DNA from: Liolophura sinensis
Taxonomy: Eukaryota; Mollusca; Polyplacophora; Chitonida; Chitonidae
Length of the DNA stretch: 62,101 nucleotides
Direction: 5' to 3'
Assembly (NCBI RefSeq): GCF_032854445.1
Contig: NW_027018187.1
Span: forward strand, 1-62,101
Shown here: positions 1-12,644 of the stretch, one piece after another
Position numbering within the stretch: the first letter of the stretch is position 1
Layout of the letters: every line of letters starts with the position of its first letter
Position numbers and translations under genes: made by a program
The notes under the pieces: generated by a model
What the model was told of the DNA's origin: nothing
Databases searched by the model: none
The model's input: the letters and a program-made list of their open reading frames with translations, nothing else

Positions 1-53
1 TTTCTCGTGACAAAATACGTCGGATTAGTCTCTTACCAGCAGCACTGGAACAG

Positions 54-87
54 TTTTTCCACTTTTGCATTTTTGCCTGGTCTTTTT
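54..87 (+). other. T-tract cluster in the monomer (reference copy)
   Basis: Four T-runs of 4-5 bases lie at 54-58, 63-66, 70-74 and 83-87. The cluster recurs in every monomer, with copy-specific variants such as TTTTTACAC in place of TTTTTCCAC. It is the main site of homopolymer length differences between copies. On one strand it could act as a simple T-rich terminator for RNA polymerase III, but no upstream promoter is convincing, so I describe it only as a structural landmark. Confidence 0.6.
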
Positions 88-201
88 GTTAATTTGAAAT
101 CGGATACAATCTACTATGTACAATCGCGACTGGTCATTACTATATTCAACTTTTGACTATAAGTTATGTGCCCTTCTGTAGCCCAGAAGACGTCAAATCT
201 T

Positions 202-214
202 TGGGCTAAGCCCA
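202..214. other. 13-bp inverted repeat TGGGCT-A-AGCCCA (reference copy)
   Basis: Two 6-base arms, TGGGCT and AGCCCA, are perfect reverse complements around a single A. The arms are intact in type 1 and type 3 monomers. In early type 2 and most type 2b monomers the right arm reads AACCCA, so the symmetry is broken by one base. Later 2b monomers, such as those starting at 46151, 52427 and 57818, carry the intact form. It may be a protein-binding dyad, but no function can be assigned. Confidence 0.6.
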
Positions 215-282
215 TTTAACTCACCCAGCAATTGTCTTACTTTTAAGTCCAAGACAATCTCAATGTCTTTATCTACGTGTAG

Positions 283-342
283 AAAAACCACACCATTCGT
301 ACATAAAAAACACAATGTACTAGATACAGTCTGCTGTAAAAA
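283..342 (+). other. A-tracts spaced at multiples of about 11 bp (reference copy)
   Basis: A-runs at 283-287, 305-310 and 338-342 start 22 and 33 bases apart, close to two and three helical turns. Phased A-tracts are known to bend DNA, so this part of each monomer is a candidate for intrinsic curvature. The spacing is kept in most copies. This is a physical inference from spacing, not evidence of a bound factor. Confidence 0.45.
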
Positions 343-466
343 GTACAACTGATCACTGAACCACATCTATAAGGTTCTAATAGATGCGGAATTGGGCCAG
401 GCATCGCCAGCTGTTAAAAAAATTGCATATTTCCCTGGTTTCCATGGAGTAAGAGCCGTTGCTGGG

Positions 467-472
467 CACGTG
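467..472. promoter_or_regulatory. Conserved CACGTG (E-box-like) hexamer, reference copy
   Basis: The palindromic hexamer CACGTG, in the context GGCACGTGAC, is present in essentially every monomer, including the truncated composites, where the deletion starts two bases after it. CACGTG is the core recognised by many bHLH-family proteins in animals, plants and fungi. Conservation across about 110 copies may simply reflect homogenisation of the whole unit, so regulatory function is unproven. Confidence 0.35.
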
Positions 473-483
473 ACTATGACATC

Positions 484-493
484 AATGATCATT
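484..493. other. 10-bp perfect palindrome AATGATCATT (reference copy)
   Basis: A perfect 10-base palindrome lies 11 bp after the CACGTG hexamer. Most monomers keep it. Sub-lineages carry CTGATCATT (for example near 15838, 16938, 19687, 35084 and 42784) or AATAATCATT (near 36735, 43886, 46084 and 54784), each breaking the symmetry by one base. These substitutions are useful lineage markers for the higher-order repeats. Confidence 0.55.
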
Positions 494-3400
494 CAATTGT
501 GGCTACAGCCAAAAGTATTGGTCGGAGAGCAACGCGGTTTGCACCATTCGATTTCTCGTGACAAAATACGTCGGATTAGCCTCTTACCAGTAGCACTGGA
601 ACAGTTTTTACACTTTTGCATTTTTGCCTGGTCTTTTTGTTAATTGAAATCGGCTACACTGTACTATGTACAATCGCGACTGGTCTTTATTATATTCAAC
701 TTTTGACTATAAGTTATGTGCCCTTCGGTAGCCCAGAAGACGTCAAATCTTTGGGCTAAACCCATTAAACTCACCCAGCAATTGTCTTACTTCTAAGTCC
801 AAGACAATCTCAATGTCTTTATCTACGTGTAGAAAAACCACACCATTTGTACATAAAAAACACAAGGTACTAGATACAGTCTGCTGTAAAAAGTACAACT
901 GATCACTGACCCACATCAATAAGGTTCTAAAAGATGCGGAATTGGCCCAGGCATCGGCAGCTGTTTAAAAAATTGCAAATTTCCCTGGTTTCCATGGAGT
1001 AAGAGCCGTTGCTGGGCACGTGACTATGACATCAATGATCATTCAATTGTGGCTACAGCCAAAAGTATTGGTCGGAGAGCAACGCGGTTTGCACCATTCG
1101 ATTTCTCGTGACAAAATACGTCCGATTAGCCTCTTACCAGCAGCACTGGAACAGTTTTTCCACTTTTGCATTTTTGCCTGGTCTTTTTGTTAATTTGAAA
1201 TCGGATACAATCTACTATGTACAATCGCGACTGGTCATTACTATATTCAACTTTTGACTATAAGTTATGTGCCCTTCTGTAGCCCAGAAGACGTCAAATC
1301 TTTGGGCTAAGCCCATTTAACTCACCCAGCAATTGTCTTACTTTTAAGTCCAAGACAATCTCAATGTCTTTATCTACGTGTAGAAATACCACACCATTCG
1401 TACATAAAAAACACAATGTACTAGATACAGTCTGCTGTAAAAAGTACAACTGATCACTGAACCACATCTATAAGGTTCTAATAGATGCGGAATTGGGCCA
1501 GGCATCGCCAGCTGTTAAAAAATTGCATATTTCCCTGGTTTCCATGGAGTAAGAGCCGTTGCTGGGCACGTGACTATGACATCAATGATCATTCAATTGT
1601 GGCTACAGCGAAAAGTATTGGTCGGAGAGCAACGCGGTTTGCACCATTCGATTTCTCGTGACAAAATACGTCGGATTAGCCTCTTACCAGTAGCACTGGA
1701 ACAGTTTTTCCACTTTTGCATTTTTGCCTGGTCTTTTTGTTAATTGAAATCGGCTACACTGTACTATGTACAATGGCGACTGGTCTTTATTATATTCAAC
1801 TTTTGACTATAAGTTATGTGCCCTTCGGTAGCCCAGAAGACGTCAAATCTTTGGGCTAAACCCATTAAACTCACCCAGCAATTGTCTTACTTCTAAGTCC
1901 AAGACAATCTCAATGTCTTTATCTACGTGTAGAAAAACCACACCATTTGTACATAAAAAACACAAGGTACTAGATACAGTCTGCTGTAAAAAGTACAACT
2001 GATCACTGACCCACATCAATAAGGTTCTAAAGGATGCGGAATTGGCCCAGGCATCGGCAGCTGTTTAAAAAATTGCAAATTTCCCTGGTTTCCATGGAGT
2101 AAGAGCCGTTGCTGGGCACGTGACTATGACATCAATGATCATTCAATTGTCGCTACAGCCAAAAGTATTGGTCGGAGAGCAACGCGGTTTGCACCATTCG
2201 ATTTCTCGTGACAAAATACGTCGGATTAGTCTCTTACCAGCAGCACTGGAACAGTTTTTCCACTTTTGCATTTTTGCCTGGTCTTTTGTTAATTTGAAAT
2301 CGGATACAATCTACTATGTACAATCGCGACTGGTCATTACTATATTCAACTTTTGACTATAAGTTATGTGCCCTTCTGTAGCCCAGAAGACGTCAAATCT
2401 TTGGGCTAAGCCCATTTAACTCACCCAGCAATTGTCTTACTTTTAAGTCCAAGACAATCTCAATGTCTTTATCTACGTGTAGAAAAACCACACCATTCGT
2501 ACATAAAAAACACAATGTACTAGATACAGTCTGCTGTAAAAAGTACAACTGATCACTGAACCACATCTATAAGGTTCTAATAGATGCGGAATTGGGCCAG
2601 GCATCGGCAGCTGTTAAAAAATTGCATATTTCCCTGGTTTCCATGGAGTAAGAGCCGTTGCTGGGCACGTGACTATGACATCAATGATCATTCAATTGTG
2701 GCTACAGCCAAAAGTATTGGTCGGAGAGCAACGCGGTTTGCACCATTCGATTTCTCGTGACAAAATACGTCCGATTAGCCTCTTACCAGCAGCACTGGAA
2801 CAGTTTTTCCACTTTTGCATTTTTGCCTGGTCTTTTTGTTAATTTGAAATCGGATACAATCTACTATGTACAATCGCGACTGGTCATTACTATATTCAAC
2901 TTTTGACTATAAGTTATGTGCCCTTCTGTAGCCCAGAAGACGTCAAATCTTTGGGCTAAGCCCATTTAACTCACCCAGCAATTGTCTTACTTTTAAGTCC
3001 AAGACAATCTCAATGTCTTTATCTACGTGTAGAAAAACCACACCATTCGTACATAAAAAACACAATGTACTAGATACAGTCTGCTGTAAAAAGTACAACT
3101 GATCACTGAACCACATCTATAAGGTTCTAATAGATGCGGAATTGGGCCAGGCATCGCCAGCTGTTAAAAAATTGCATATTTCCCTGGTTTCCATGGAGTA
3201 AGAGCCGTTGCTGGGCACGTGACTATGACATCAATGATCATTCAATTGTGGCTACAGCCAAAAGTATTGGTCGGAGAGCAACGCGGTTTGCACCATTCGA
3301 TTTCTCGTGACAAAATACGTCGGATTAGCCTCTTACCAGTAGCACTGGAACAGTTTTTACACTTTTGCATTTTTGCCTGGTCTTTTTGTTAATTGAAATC

Positions 3401-3849
3401 GGCTACACTGTACTATGTACAATCGCGACTGGTCTTTATTATATTCAACTTTTGACTATAAGTTATGTGCCCTTCGGTAGCCCAGAAGACGTCAAATCTT
3501 TGGGCTAAACCCATTAAACTCACCCAGCAATTGTCTTACTTCTAAGTCCAAGACAATCTCAATGTCTTTATCTACGTGTAGAAAAACCACACCATTTGTA
3601 CATAAAAAACACAAGGTACTAGATACAGTCTGCTGTAAAAAGAACAACTGATCACTGACCCACATCAATAAGGTTCTAAAAGATGCGGAATTGGCCCAGG
3701 CATCGGCAGCTGTTTAAAAATTGCAAATTTCCCTGGTTTCCATGGAGTAAGAGCCGTTGCTGGGCACGTGACTATGACATCAATGATCATTCAATTGTCG
3801 CTACAGCCAAAAGTATTGGTCGGAGAGCAACGCGGTTTGCACCATTCGA

Positions 3850-4398
3850 TTTCTCGTGACAAAATACGTCGGATTAGTCTCTTACCAGCAGCACTGGAAC
3901 AGTTTTTCCACTTTTGCATTTTTGCCTGGTGTTTTTGTTAATTGAAATCGGATACACTGTACTATGCACAATCGCGACTGGTCGTTACTATATTCAACTT
4001 TTAACTATACGTTATGTGCCCTTCGGTAGCCCAGAAGACGTCAAATCTTTGGGCTAAGCCCATTTAACTCACCCAGCAATTGTCTTACTTTTAAGTCCAA
4101 GACAATCTCAATGTCTTTATCTACGTGTAGAAAAACCACACCATTCGTACATAAAAAACACAATGTACTAGATACAGTCTGCTGTAAAAAGTACAACTGA
4201 TCACTGAACCACATCTATAAGGTTCTAATAGATGCGGAATTGGGCCAGGCATCGGCAGCTGTTTAAAAAATTGCAAATTTCCTGGTTTCCATGGAGTAAG
4301 AGCCGTTGCTGGGCACGTGACTATGACATCAATGATCATTCAATTGTGGCTACAGCCAAAAGTATTGGTCGGAGAGCAACGCGGTTTGCACCATTCGA
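3850..4398 (+). repeat. First type 3 monomer
   Basis: This unit carries the type 3 signature: GGATACACTGTACTATGCAC, CGTTACTATATTC, TTTTAACTATACG and CGGTAGCC. It is isolated among type 1 and 2 units here, whereas type 3 becomes the commonest class to the right. An unusual TGGTGTTTTTG replaces the common TGGTCTTTTTG; the same change recurs in the type 3 unit at 8796, linking the two. Confidence 0.85.
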
Positions 4399-7300
4399 TT
4401 TCTCGTGACAAAATACGTCGGATTAGCCTCTTACCAGCAGCACTGGAACAGTTTTTCCACTTTTGCATTTTTGCCTGGTCTTTTTGTTAATTTGAAATCG
4501 GATACAATCTACTAACAATCGCGACTGGTCATTATTATATTCAACTTTTGACTATATGTTATGTGCCCTTCGGTAGCCCAGAAGACGTCAAATCTTTGGG
4601 CTAAGCCCATTTAACTCACCCAGCAATTGTCTTACTTTTAAGTCCAAGACAATCTCAATGTCTTTATCTACGTGTAGAAAAACCACACCATTCGTACATA
4701 AAAAACACAATGTACTAGATACAGTCTGCTGTAAAAAGTACAACTGATCACTGAACCACATCTATAAGGTTCTAATAGATGCGGAATTGGGCCAGGCATC
4801 GCCAGCTGTTAAAAAATTGCATATTTCCCTGGTTTCCATGGAGTAAGAGCCGCTGCTGGGCACGTGACTATGACATCAATGATCATTCAATTGTGGCTAC
4901 AGCCAAAAGTATTGGTCGGAGAGCAACGCGGTTTGCACCATTCGATTTCTCGTGACAAAATACGTCGGATTAGCCTCTTACCAGTAGCACTGGAACAGTT
5001 TTTACACTTTTGCATTTTTGCCTGGTCTTTTTGTTAATTGAAATCGGCTACACTGTACTATGTACAATCGCGACTGGTCTTTATTATATTCAACTTTTGA
5101 CTATAAGTTATGTGCCCTTCGGTAGCCCAGAAGACGTCAAATCTTTGGGCTAAACCCATTAAACTCACCCAGCAATTGTCTTACTTCTAAGTCCAAGACA
5201 ATCTCAATGTCTTTATCTACGTGTAGAAAAACCACACCATTTGTACATAAAAAACACAAGGTACTAGATACAGTTTGCTGTAAAAAGTACAACTGATCAC
5301 TGACCCACATCAATAAGGTTCTAAAAGATGCGGAATTGGCCCAGGCATCGGCAGCTGTTTAAAAAATTGCAAATTTCCCTGGTTTCCATGGAGTAAGAGC
5401 CGTTGCTGGGCACGTGACTATGACATCAATGATCATTCAATTGTGGCTACAGCCAAAAGTATTGGTCGGAGAGCAACGCGGTTTGCACCATTCGATTTCT
5501 CGTGACAAAATACGTCCGATTAGCCTCTTACCAGCAGCACTGGAACAGTTTTTCCACTTTTGCATTTTTGCCTGGTCTTTTTGTTAATTTGAAATCGGAT
5601 ACAATCTACTATGTACAATCGCGACTGGTCATTACTATATTCAACTTTTGACTATAAGTTATGTGCCCTTCTGTAGCCCAGAAGACGTCAAATCTTTGGG
5701 CTAAGCCCATTTAACTCACCCAGCAATTGTCTTACTTTTAAGTCCAAGACAATCTCAATGTCTTTATCTACGTGTAGAAAAACCACACCATTCGTACATA
5801 AAAAACACAATGTACTAGATACAGTCTGCTGTAAAAAGTACAACTGATCACTGAACCACATCTATAAGGTTCTAATAGATGCGGAATTGGGCCAGGCATC
5901 GGCAGCTGTTAAAAAATTGCATATTTCCCTGGTTTCCATGGAGTAAGAGCCGTTGCTGGGCACGTGACTATGACATCAATGATCATTCAATTGTGGCTAC
6001 AGCCAAAAGTATTGGTCGGAGAGCAACGCGGTTTGCACCATTCGATTTCTCGTGACAAAATACGTCGGATTAGCCTCTTACCAGTAGCACTGGAAGAGTT
6101 TTTCCACTTTTGCATTTTTGCCTGGTCTTTATGTTAATTGAAATCGGCTACACTTTACTATGTACAATCGCGACTGGTCATTATTATATTCAACTTTTGA
6201 CTATATGTTATGTGCCCTTCGGTAGCCCAGAAGACGTCAAATCTTTGGGCTAAACCCATTAAACTCACCCAGCAATTGTCTTACTTCTAAGTCCAAGACA
6301 ATCTCAATGTCTTTATCTACGTGTAGAAAAACCACACCATTTGTACATAAAAAACACAAGGTACTAGATACAGTTTGCTGTAAAAAGTACAACTGATCAC
6401 TGACCCACATCAATAAGGTTCTAAAAGATGCGGAATTGGCCCAGGCATCGGCAGCTGTTTAAAAAATTGCAAATTTCCCTGGTTTCCATGGAGTAAGAGC
6501 CGTTGCTGGGCACGTGACTATGACATCAATGATCATTCAATTGTGGCTACAGCCAAAAGTATTGGTCGGAGAGCAACGCGGTTTGCACCATTCGATTTCT
6601 CGTGACAAAATACGTCCGATTAGCCTCTTACCAGCAGCACTGGAACGGCTTTTCCACTTTTGCATTTTTGCCTGGTCTTTTTGTTAATTTGAAATCGGAT
6701 ACAATCTACTATGTACAATCGCGACTGGTCATTACTATATTCAACTTTTGACTATAAGTTATGTGCCCTTCTGTAGCCCAGAAGACGTCAAATCTTTGGG
6801 CTAAGCCCATTTAACTCACCCAGCAATTGTCTTACTTTTAAGTCCAAGACAATCTCAATGTCTTTATCTACGTGTAGAAAAACCACACCATTCGTACATA
6901 AAAAACACAATGTACTAGATACAGTCTGCTGTAAAAAGTACAACTGATCACTGAACCACATCTATAAGGTTCTAATAGATGCGGAATTGGGCCAGGCATC
7001 GCCAGCTGTTAAAAAATTGCATATTTCCCTGGTTTCCATGGAGTAAGAGCCGCTGCTGGGCACGTGACTATGACATCAATGATCATTCAATTGTGGCTAC
7101 AGCCAAAAGTATTGGTCGGAGAGCAACGCGGTTTGCACCATTCGATTTCTCGTGACAAAATACGTCGGATTAGCCTCTTACCAGTAGCACTGGAACAGTT
7201 TTTACACTTTTGCATTTTTGCCTGGTGTTTTTGTTAATTGAAATCGGATACACTGTACTATGTACAATCGCGACTGGTCTTTATTATATTCAACTTTTGA

Positions 7301-8795
7301 CTATAAGTTATGTGCCCTTCGGTAGCCCAGAAGACGTCAAATCTTTGGGCTAAACCCATTAAACTCACCCAGCAATTGTCTTACTTCTAAGTCCAAGACA
7401 ATCTCAATGTCTTTATCTACGTGTAGAAAAACCACACCATTTGTACATAAAAAACACAAGGTACTAGATACAGTTTGCTGTAAAAAGTACAACTGATCAC
7501 TGACCCACATCAATAAGGTTCTAAAAGATGCGGAATTGGCCCAGGCATCGGCAGCTGTTTAAAAAATTGCAAATTTCCCTGGTTTCCATGGAGTAAGAGC
7601 CGTTGCTGGGCACGTGACTATGACATCAATGATCATTCAATTGTGGCTACAGCCAAAAGTATTGGTCGGAGAGCAACGCGGTTTGCACCATTCGATTTCT
7701 CGTGACAAAATACGTCCGATTAGCCTCTTACCAGCAGCACTGGAACAGTTTTTCCACTTTTGCATTTTTGCCTGGTCTTTTTGTTAATTTGAAATCGGAT
7801 ACAATCTACTATGTACAATCGCGACTGGTCATTACTATATTCAACTTTTGACTATAAGTTATGTGCCCTTCTGTAGCCCAGAAGACGTCAAATCTTTGGG
7901 CTAAGCCCATTTAACTCACCCAGCAATTGTCTTACTTTTAAGTCCAAGACAATCTCAATGTCTTTATCTACGTGTAGAAAAACCACACCATTCGTACATA
8001 AAAAACACAATGTACTAGATACAGTCTGCTGTAAAAAGTACAACTGATCACTGAACCACATCTATAAGGTTCTAATAGATGCGGAATTGGGCCAGGCATC
8101 GCCAGCTGTTAAAAAATTGCATATTTCCCTGGTTTCCATGGAGTAAGAGCCGTTGCTGGGCACGTGACTATGACATCAATGATCATTCAATTGTGGCTAC
8201 AGCCAAAAGTATTGGTCGGAGAGCAACGCGGTTTGCACCATTCGATTTCTCGTGACAAAATACGTCGGATTAGCCTCTTACCAGTAGCACTGGAACAGTT
8301 TTTACACTTTTGCATTTTTGCCTGGTCTTTTTGTTAATTGAAATCGGCTACACTGTACTATGTACAATCGCGACTGGTCTTTATTATATTCAACTTTTGA
8401 CTATAAGTTATGTGCCCTTCGGTAGCCCAGAAGACGTCAAATCTTTGGGCTAAACCCATTAAACTCACCCAGCAATTGTCTTACTTCTAAGTCCAAGACA
8501 ATCTCAATGTCTTTATCTACGTGTAGAAAAACCACACCATTTGTACATAAAAAACACAAGGTACTAGATACAGTCTGCTGTAAAAAGTACAACTGATCAC
8601 TGACCCACATCAATAAGGTTCTAAAAGATGCGGAATTGGCCCAGGCATCGGCAGCTGTTTAAAAAATTGCAAATTTCCCTGGTTTCCATGGAGTAAGAGC
8701 CGTTGCTGGGCACGTGACTATGACATCAATGATCATTCAATTGTCGCTACAGCCAAAAGTATTGGTCGGAGAGCAACGCGGTTTGCACCATTCGA
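4399..8795 (+). repeat. Dimeric higher-order repeat zone, monomers 9-16
   Basis: Units start at 4399, 4946, 5496, 6046, 6596, 7146, 7696 and 8246 and mostly alternate between type 1 and type 2 (or 2b). The unit at 4399 lacks 3 bp in CTACTATGTAC and combines a type 1 left half with a 2b right half. Private variants reveal internal duplications. GAGCCGCTGCTGG occurs only near 4849 and 7049, which is 2.2 kb or four monomers apart. CAGTTTGCTG occurs at 5271, 6371, 7471 and 9670, spaced 1100, 1100 and 2199 bp. No gene is present. Confidence 0.88.
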
Positions 8796-11700
8796 TTTCT
8801 CGTGACAAAATACGTCCGATTAGCCTCTTACCAGCAGCACTAGAACAGTTTTTCCACTTTTGCATTTTTGCCTGGTGTTTTTGTTAATTGAAATCGGATA
8901 CACTGTACTATGCACAATCGCGACTGGTCGTTACTATATTCAACTTTTAACTATACGTTATGTGCCCTTCGGTAGCCCAGAAGACGTCAAATCTTTGGGC
9001 TAAGCCCATTTAACTCACCCAGCAATTGTCTTACTTTTAAGTCCAAGACAATCTCAATGTCTTTATCTACGTGTAGAAAAACCACACCATTCGTACATAA
9101 AAAACACAATGTACTAGATACAGTCTGCTGTAAAAAGTACAACTGATCACTGAACCACATCTATAAGGTTCTAATAGATGCGGAATTGGGCCAGGCATCG
9201 CCAGCTGTTAAAAAATTGCATATTTCCCTGGTTTCCATGGAGTAAGAGCCGTTGCTGGGCACGTGACTATGACATCAATGATCATTCAATTGTGGCTACA
9301 GCGAAAAGTATTGGTCGGAGAGCAACGCGGTTTGCACCATTCGATTTCTCGTGACAAAATACGTCGGATTAGCCTCTTACCAGTAGCACTGGAACAGTTT
9401 TTCCACTTTTGCATTTTTGCCTGGTCTTTTTGTTAATTGAAATCGGCTACACTGTACTATGTACAATCGCGACTGGTCTTTATTATATTCAACTTTTGAC
9501 TATAAGTTATGTGCCCTTCGGTAGCCCAGAAGACGTCAAATCTTTGGGCTAAACCCATTAAACTCACCCAGCAATTGTCTTACTTCTAAGTCCAAGACAA
9601 TCTCAATGTCTTTATCTACGTGTAGAAAAACCACACCATTTGTACATAAAAAACACAAGGTACTAGATACAGTTTGCTGTAAAAAGTACAACTGATCACT
9701 GACCCACATCAATAAGGTTCTAAAAGATGCGGAATTGGCCCAGGCATCGGCAGCTGTTTAAAAAATTGCAAATTTTCCTGGTTTCCATGGAGTAAGAGCC
9801 GTTGCTGGGCACGTGACTATGACATCAATGATCATTCAATTGTGGCTACAGCCAAAAGTATTGGTCGGAGAGCAACGCGGTTTGCACCATTCGATTTCTC
9901 GTGACAAAATACGTCCGATTAGCCTCTTACCAGCAGCACTGGAACAGTTTTTCCACTTTTGCATTTTTGCCTGGTCTTTTTGTTAATTTGAAATCGGATA
10001 CAATGTACTATGTACAATCGCGACTGGTCATTACTATATTCAACTTTTGACTATAAGTTATGTGCCCTTCTGTAGCCCAGAAGACGTCAAATCTTTGGGC
10101 TAAGCCCATTTAACTCACCCAGCAATTGTCTTACTTTTAAGTCCAAGACAATCTCAATGTCTTTATCTACGTGTAGAAAAACCACACCATTCGTACATAA
10201 AAAACACAATGTACTAGATACAGTCTGCTGTAAAAAGTACAACTGATCACTGAACCACATCTATAAGGTTCTAATAGATGCGGAATTGGGCCAGGCATCG
10301 CCAGCTGTTAAAAAATTGCATATTTCCCTGGTTTCCATGGAGTAAGAGCCGTTGCTGGGCACGTGACTATGACATCAATGATCATTCAATTGTGGCTACA
10401 GCCAAAAGTATTGGTCGGAGAGCAACGCGGTTTGCACCATTCGATTTCTCGTGACAAAATACGTCGGATTAGCCTCTTACCAGTAGCACTGGAACAGTTT
10501 TTACACTTTTGCATTTTTGCCTGGTCTTTTTGTTAATTGAAATCGGCTACACTGTACTATGTACAATCGCGACTGGTCTTTATTATATTCAACTTTTGAC
10601 TATAAGTTATGTGCCCTTCGGTAGCCCAGAAGACGTCAAATCTTTGGGCTAAACCCATTAAACTCACCCAGCAATTGTCTTACTTCTAAGTCCAAGACAA
10701 TCTCAATGTCTTTATCTACGTGTAGAAAAACCACACCATTTGTACATAAAAAACACAAGGTACTAGATACAGTCTGCTGTAAAAAGTACAACTGATCACT
10801 GACCCACATCAATAAGGTTCTAAAAGATGCGGAATTGGCCCAGGCATCGGCAGCTGTTTAAAAAATTGCAAATTTCCCTGGTTTCCATGGAGTAAGAGCC
10901 GTTGCTGGGCACGTGACTATGACATCAATGATCATTCAATTGTCGCTACAGCCAAAAGTATTGGTCGGAGAGCAACGCGGTTTGCACCATTCGATTTCTC
11001 GTGACAAAATACGTCGGATTAGTCTCTTACCAGCAGCACTGGAACAGTTTTTCCACTTTTGCATTTTTGCCTGGTCTTTTTGTTAATTGAAATCGGATAC
11101 ACTGTACTATGCACAATCGCGACTGGTCGTTACTATATTCAACTTTTAACTATACGTTATGTGCCCTTCGGTAGCCCAGAAGACGTCAAATCTTTGGGCT
11201 AAGCCCATTTAACTCACCCAGCAATTGTCTTACTTTTAAGTCCAAGATCTCAATGTCTTTATCTACGTGTAGAAAAAACCACACCATTCGTACATAAAAA
11301 ACACAATGTACTAGATACAGTCTGCTGTAAAAAGTACAACTGATCACTGAACCACATCTATAAGGTTCTAATAGATGCGGAATTGGGCCAGGCATCGCCA
11401 GCTGTTAAAAAATTGCATATTTCCCTGGTTTCCATGGAGTAAGAGCCGTTGCTGGGCACGTGACTATGACATCAATGATCATTCAATTGTGGCTACAGCC
11501 AAAAGTATTGGTCGGAGAGCAACGCGGTTTGCACCATTCGATTTCTCGTGACAAAATACGTCGGATTAGCCTCTTACCAGTAGCACTGGAACAGTTTTTA
11601 CACTTTTTGCATTTTTTGCCTGGTCTTTTTGTTAATTGAAATCGGCTACACTGTACTATGTACAATCGCGACTGGTCTTTATTATATTCAACTTTTGACT

Positions 11701-12644
11701 ATAAGTTATGTGCCCTTCGGTAGCCCAGAAGACGTCAAATCTTTGGGCTAAGCCCATTTAACTCACCCAGCAATTGTCTTACTTTTAAGTCCAAGACAAT
11801 CTCAATGTCTTTATCTACGTGTAGAAAAACCACACCATTTTGTACATAAAAAAACACAAGGTACTAGATACAGTCTGCTGTAAAAAGTACAACTGATCAC
11901 TGACCCACATCAATAAGGTTCTAAAAGATGCGGAATTGGCCCAGGCATCGGCAGCTGTTTAAAAAATTGCAAATTTCCCTGGTTTCCATGGAGTAAGAGC
12001 CGTTGCTGGGCACGTGACTATGACATCAATGATCATTCAATTGTCGCTACAGCCAAAAGTATTGGTCGGAGAGCAACGCGGTTTGCACCATTCGATTTCT
12101 CGTGACAAAATACGTCGGATTAGTCTCTTACCAGCAGCACTGGAACAGTTTTTCCACTTTTGCATTTTTGCCTGGTCTTTTTGTTAATTGAAATCGGATA
12201 CACTGTACTATGCACAATCGCGACTGGTTGTTACTATATTCAACTTTTAACTATACGTTATGTGCCCTTCGGTAGCCCAGAAGACGTCAAATCTTTGGGC
12301 TAAGCCCATTTAACTCATCCAGCAATTGTCTTACTTTTAAGTCCAAGACAATCACAATGTCTTTATCTACGTGTAGAAAAACCACACCATTTGTACATAA
12401 AAAACACAATGTACTAGATACAGTCTGCTGTAAAAAGTACAACTGATCACTGAACCACATCTATAAGGTTCTAATAGATGCGGAATTGGGCCAGGCATCG
12501 GCAGGTGTTAAAAAATTGCAAATTTCCCTGGTTTCCATGGAGTAAGAGCCGTTGCTGGGCACGTGACTATGACATCAATGATCATTCAATTGTGGCTACA
12601 GCCAAAAGTATTGGTCGGAGAGCAACGCGGTTTGCACCATTCGA

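Larger units (their letters stand above)
1..551 (+). repeat. Monomer 1 (type 1), used as reference unit for landmarks
   Basis: This first complete unit shows the landmarks shared by nearly all copies. In order they are: the anchor at 1; a run of T-tracts at 54-87; the class-diagnostic segment at about 90-180; GACGTC at 189-194; a 13-bp inverted repeat at 202-214; three A-tracts between 283 and 342; TCCATGGA at 441-448; CACGTG at 467-472; and the palindrome AATGATCATT at 484-493. It is type 1, with AATTTGAAATCGG and CTGTAGCC in the variable segment and AATAGATGCGG in the distal part. About 17 CpG dinucleotides are retained in this unit. No coding potential is evident. Confidence 0.95.
1..3849 (+). 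repeat. Dimeric higher-order repeat zone, monomers 1-7 (types 1-2-1-2-1-1-2)
   Basis: Units start at 1, 552, 1102, 1652, 2202, 2751 and 3301. Types 1 and 2 alternate, giving a repeat of about 1.1 kb, except that two type 1 units adjoin at 2202 and 2751. Type 1 units carry CTGTAGCC, CATTCGTAC, AATGTAC and AATAGATGCGG. Type 2 units carry CGGTAGCC, AAACCCATTAAAC, CATTTGTAC, AAGGTAC and AAAAGATGCGG. Adjacent like units are the expected trace of unequal exchange between dimers. There is no gene in this stretch. Confidence 0.9.

Noticed and set aside
340-365. Possible hammerhead ribozyme core (CTGATCA near a GAA), since some satellites encode one
   Set aside because: The required CTGATGA core is absent (the sequence reads CTGATCA), there is no matching GAAA with stems, and nothing fits on the other strand.
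541-575. CENP-B box-like motif around ATTCGATTTCTCG
   Set aside because: Only the TTCG start fits. The internal A and the CGGG end of the known motif are missing on both strands in the units I checked.
500-609. Possible RNA polymerase III promoter: A-box-like TGGCTACAGCC, B-box-like CATTCGATTTC, then a T-run
   Set aside because: The spacing is plausible and TTCGA matches the B-box core, but the A-box match is poor, most units read TCGCTACAGCC, and no tRNA-like fold forms around the TTCGA. Not supportable as a tRNA or SINE.
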